NCBI GenBank assembly: GCA_955652925.1
Contig: CATPCO010000540.1
Coordinates: 1 to 6,237 of the forward strand
DNA length: 6,237 bases
Reading direction: 5' to 3'
DNA from: an uncultured Xanthobacteraceae bacterium
GTDB lineage: Bacteria > Pseudomonadota > Alphaproteobacteria > Rhizobiales > Xanthobacteraceae
The translations under genes and the position numbers were made by a program. The first letter of the stretch is position 1. Each line of letters opens with the position of its first letter. Shown piece after piece: positions 5,321 through 6,237 of the stretch. The notes beneath the pieces were generated by a model. It did not search any database. It saw nothing but the letters and a program-made list of their open reading frames with translations, and was not told the DNA's origin.

Positions 5321-6237
5321 TCACACCTGCACGGCGATCACGGACGACCGCGCTTGGTATCGCAACAGAGCACCCCAGGCACGCGAAAGATTCGAAAGCG
5401 CCTCCTCGGGCGCGAGCGCATGCAGACGCTCACCCTCGCGCGTGAGCAGGGAAAAGCGTTCGAGCTTGGCAAGCGCATCCGCAACCGCAAAATCGGTCTC
5501 GACGCCGAAAGCTGCTTCCAGCCATTGCTCGATCCGGCGTTCAAGCTCGGCCTGCGTTAATGCGACCGAGGCAGTACGCAGGAAATAATAGGCGAGAAAT
5601 GCCTCCTTGCATTCCTGGTCCTCGGCTGAGCCGATGATGTAATCGAAAATGCCGGCGTTGTTGTTCACGTTGCGAAAATAGATGTTGTCGGTCAGCTCGC
5701 GCTGATATTTGAGCGCGGCGCGCTGGTAACGCAGCCACTGTCGCATGATGAATGCGATGAGCGCGGCAAGCCCGCTCATGGCCGCAAACGCCCGCTTGAG
5801 CTCGTCATGCTCCACTGCCGCGACAGCACCGAGATAGAACCCGATCACCAGAAACAGCACCGTAATGGTCGAGGCAAGGTTGAGCAGAATTGGGATGCCG
5901 CCCGCGATCGCCGGGACTCCGAGGGTGAGCGTGTCAAAGATGCTCATCACCACCCGCACGTTCGGGAACAAGGCGTTGAGATCGGTGTTGGCGACATTGC
6001 GAAAATATTTGATCAAAACGGAGCCGGGCCGGATCTTCCGCTGCGCCAGGAGTTTGCGCTCGCGCGCAGCAATTTCTCCTTCCGGCTTCGTGGCAGCGAA
6101 AACAATGACGTCGTCGTAGACCAAGACCTCATGCGTTTCCTTTCGCAGACCCAGCCACTTGGGTATCTCGACGGTCTCAGGATGATGTCCCCGATGAAAG
6201 AAGCGGATATCGCGAAAGTCCTCGATCGAGGCTGCGA
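5321..6237 (-). CDS. DUF3754 / TMEM143-like membrane protein, N-terminus cut off
   Basis: The minus-strand frame is open from its TGA at 5321-5323 to the window edge, giving 304 visible residues; the true start lies beyond 6237. In visible numbering, the segment before the core reads 'EDFRDIRFFHRGHH', then 'VYDDVIVFAATKP' (about 39-51) and 'ANTDLNALFPNVRVVMSIFD' (about 82-101). Next come hydrophobic segments at about 103-120 and 121-141 and another at 150-167, followed by 'NIYFRNVNNNAGIFDYII' (184-201), 'ECKEAFLAYYFL' and a C-terminal region ending '...FAVADALAKLERFSLL'. This order fits DUF3754, a family related to eukaryotic TMEM143; no function is established. Expect an inner-membrane protein with large soluble parts. 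The TTG at 6124 is not a credible start, because conserved-looking sequence continues upstream of it. The gene is convergent with hicB. Confidence 0.8.
   Translation of the reverse strand, partial: AASIEDFRDIRFFHRGHHPETVEIPKWLGLRKETHEVLVYDDVIVFAATKPEGEIAARERKLLAQRKIRPGSVLIKYFRNVANTDLNALFPNVRVVMSIFDTLTLGVPAIAGGIPILLNLASTITVLFLVIGFYLGAVAAVEHDELKRAFAAMSGLAALIAFIMRQWLRYQRAALKYQRELTDNIYFRNVNNNAGIFDYIIGSAEDQECKEAFLAYYFLRTASVALTQAELERRIEQWLEAAFGVETDFAVADALAKLERFSLLTREGERLHALAPEEALSNLSRAWGALLRYQARSSVIAVQV

Noticed and set aside
5964..5990. GGAAC followed by a TGTT at EcfG spacing on the plus strand.
   Set aside because: Lies inside and antisense to the DUF3754 gene, with no plus-strand gene following in the window; probably chance.
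1..6237. tRNA, rRNA, CRISPR array, insertion sequence or prophage genes.
   Set aside because: None seen: no regularly spaced direct repeats, no transposase or integrase motifs, and no tRNA-like cloverleaf noticed on either strand.

Overview
The window is about 62% G+C by eye and looks like chromosome of an alphaproteobacterium of the Bradyrhizobium / Rhodopseudomonas group (Nitrobacteraceae). The evidence is: (a) two tandem small genes of a coiled, 'Y-R-x-x-A-x-E-C-x-R-L-A' type that is common in bradyrhizobia; (b) EcfG-like promoter signals (GGAAC-N17-xxTT) in front of them; (c) two palindromic intergenic repeats, one of which translates on the minus strand to the familiar 'RIERSEIRG' signature of rhizobial REP elements; (d) the style of the HicA/HicB and LVIVD proteins. 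Species cannot be fixed from the sequence alone.

Layout. Positions 1-760 hold a small-gene region. An intact 58-residue protein (150-326) is followed by a paralogue (446-617) whose frame is broken by a TGA and a +1 shift. Each has a candidate general-stress promoter 31-36 bases before its start codon. Next come a strong GC hairpin with its T-tract on the minus strand (698-723) and a four-codon mini-ORF behind a near-perfect Shine-Dalgarno (731-759). Positions 853-4798 hold three co-directional genes: an ANL-superfamily acyl-CoA ligase (853-2409), a 2-oxo-hept-4-ene-1,7-dioate hydratase of the HpaH/HpcG family (2598-3380) and an LVIVD-repeat beta-propeller protein (3482-4798). The gaps between them are almost filled by two different palindromic repeats (2414-2579 and 3394-3462). 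Only 34 bases after the LVIVD gene comes a compact HicA-HicB toxin-antitoxin pair (4833-5090 and 5077-5301, overlapping). Facing it from the minus strand is a DUF3754/TMEM143-like membrane protein (5321 to the right edge), cut off at its N-terminus by the window end.

How the genes may work together. Ligase plus hydratase suggests degradation of an aromatic or other organic acid: CoA activation of a carboxylate, and hydration of a meta-cleavage product. The rest of a homoprotocatechuate (hpa/hpc) pathway is not here, so the true substrate is open. The LVIVD protein has no known reaction, but its recurring histidines hint at an enzyme or metal site rather than a passive scaffold. The HicAB pair shows no obvious promoter of its own and could be read from the catabolic genes.

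I do not see a clearly new system. The observations most worth a second look are the paired stress promoters on the tandem paralogues, the helical insertion in the LVIVD propeller that resembles a sigma-70 region 3 helix pair, and the HpaH-type hydratase with a shortened, MhpD-like active-site loop.
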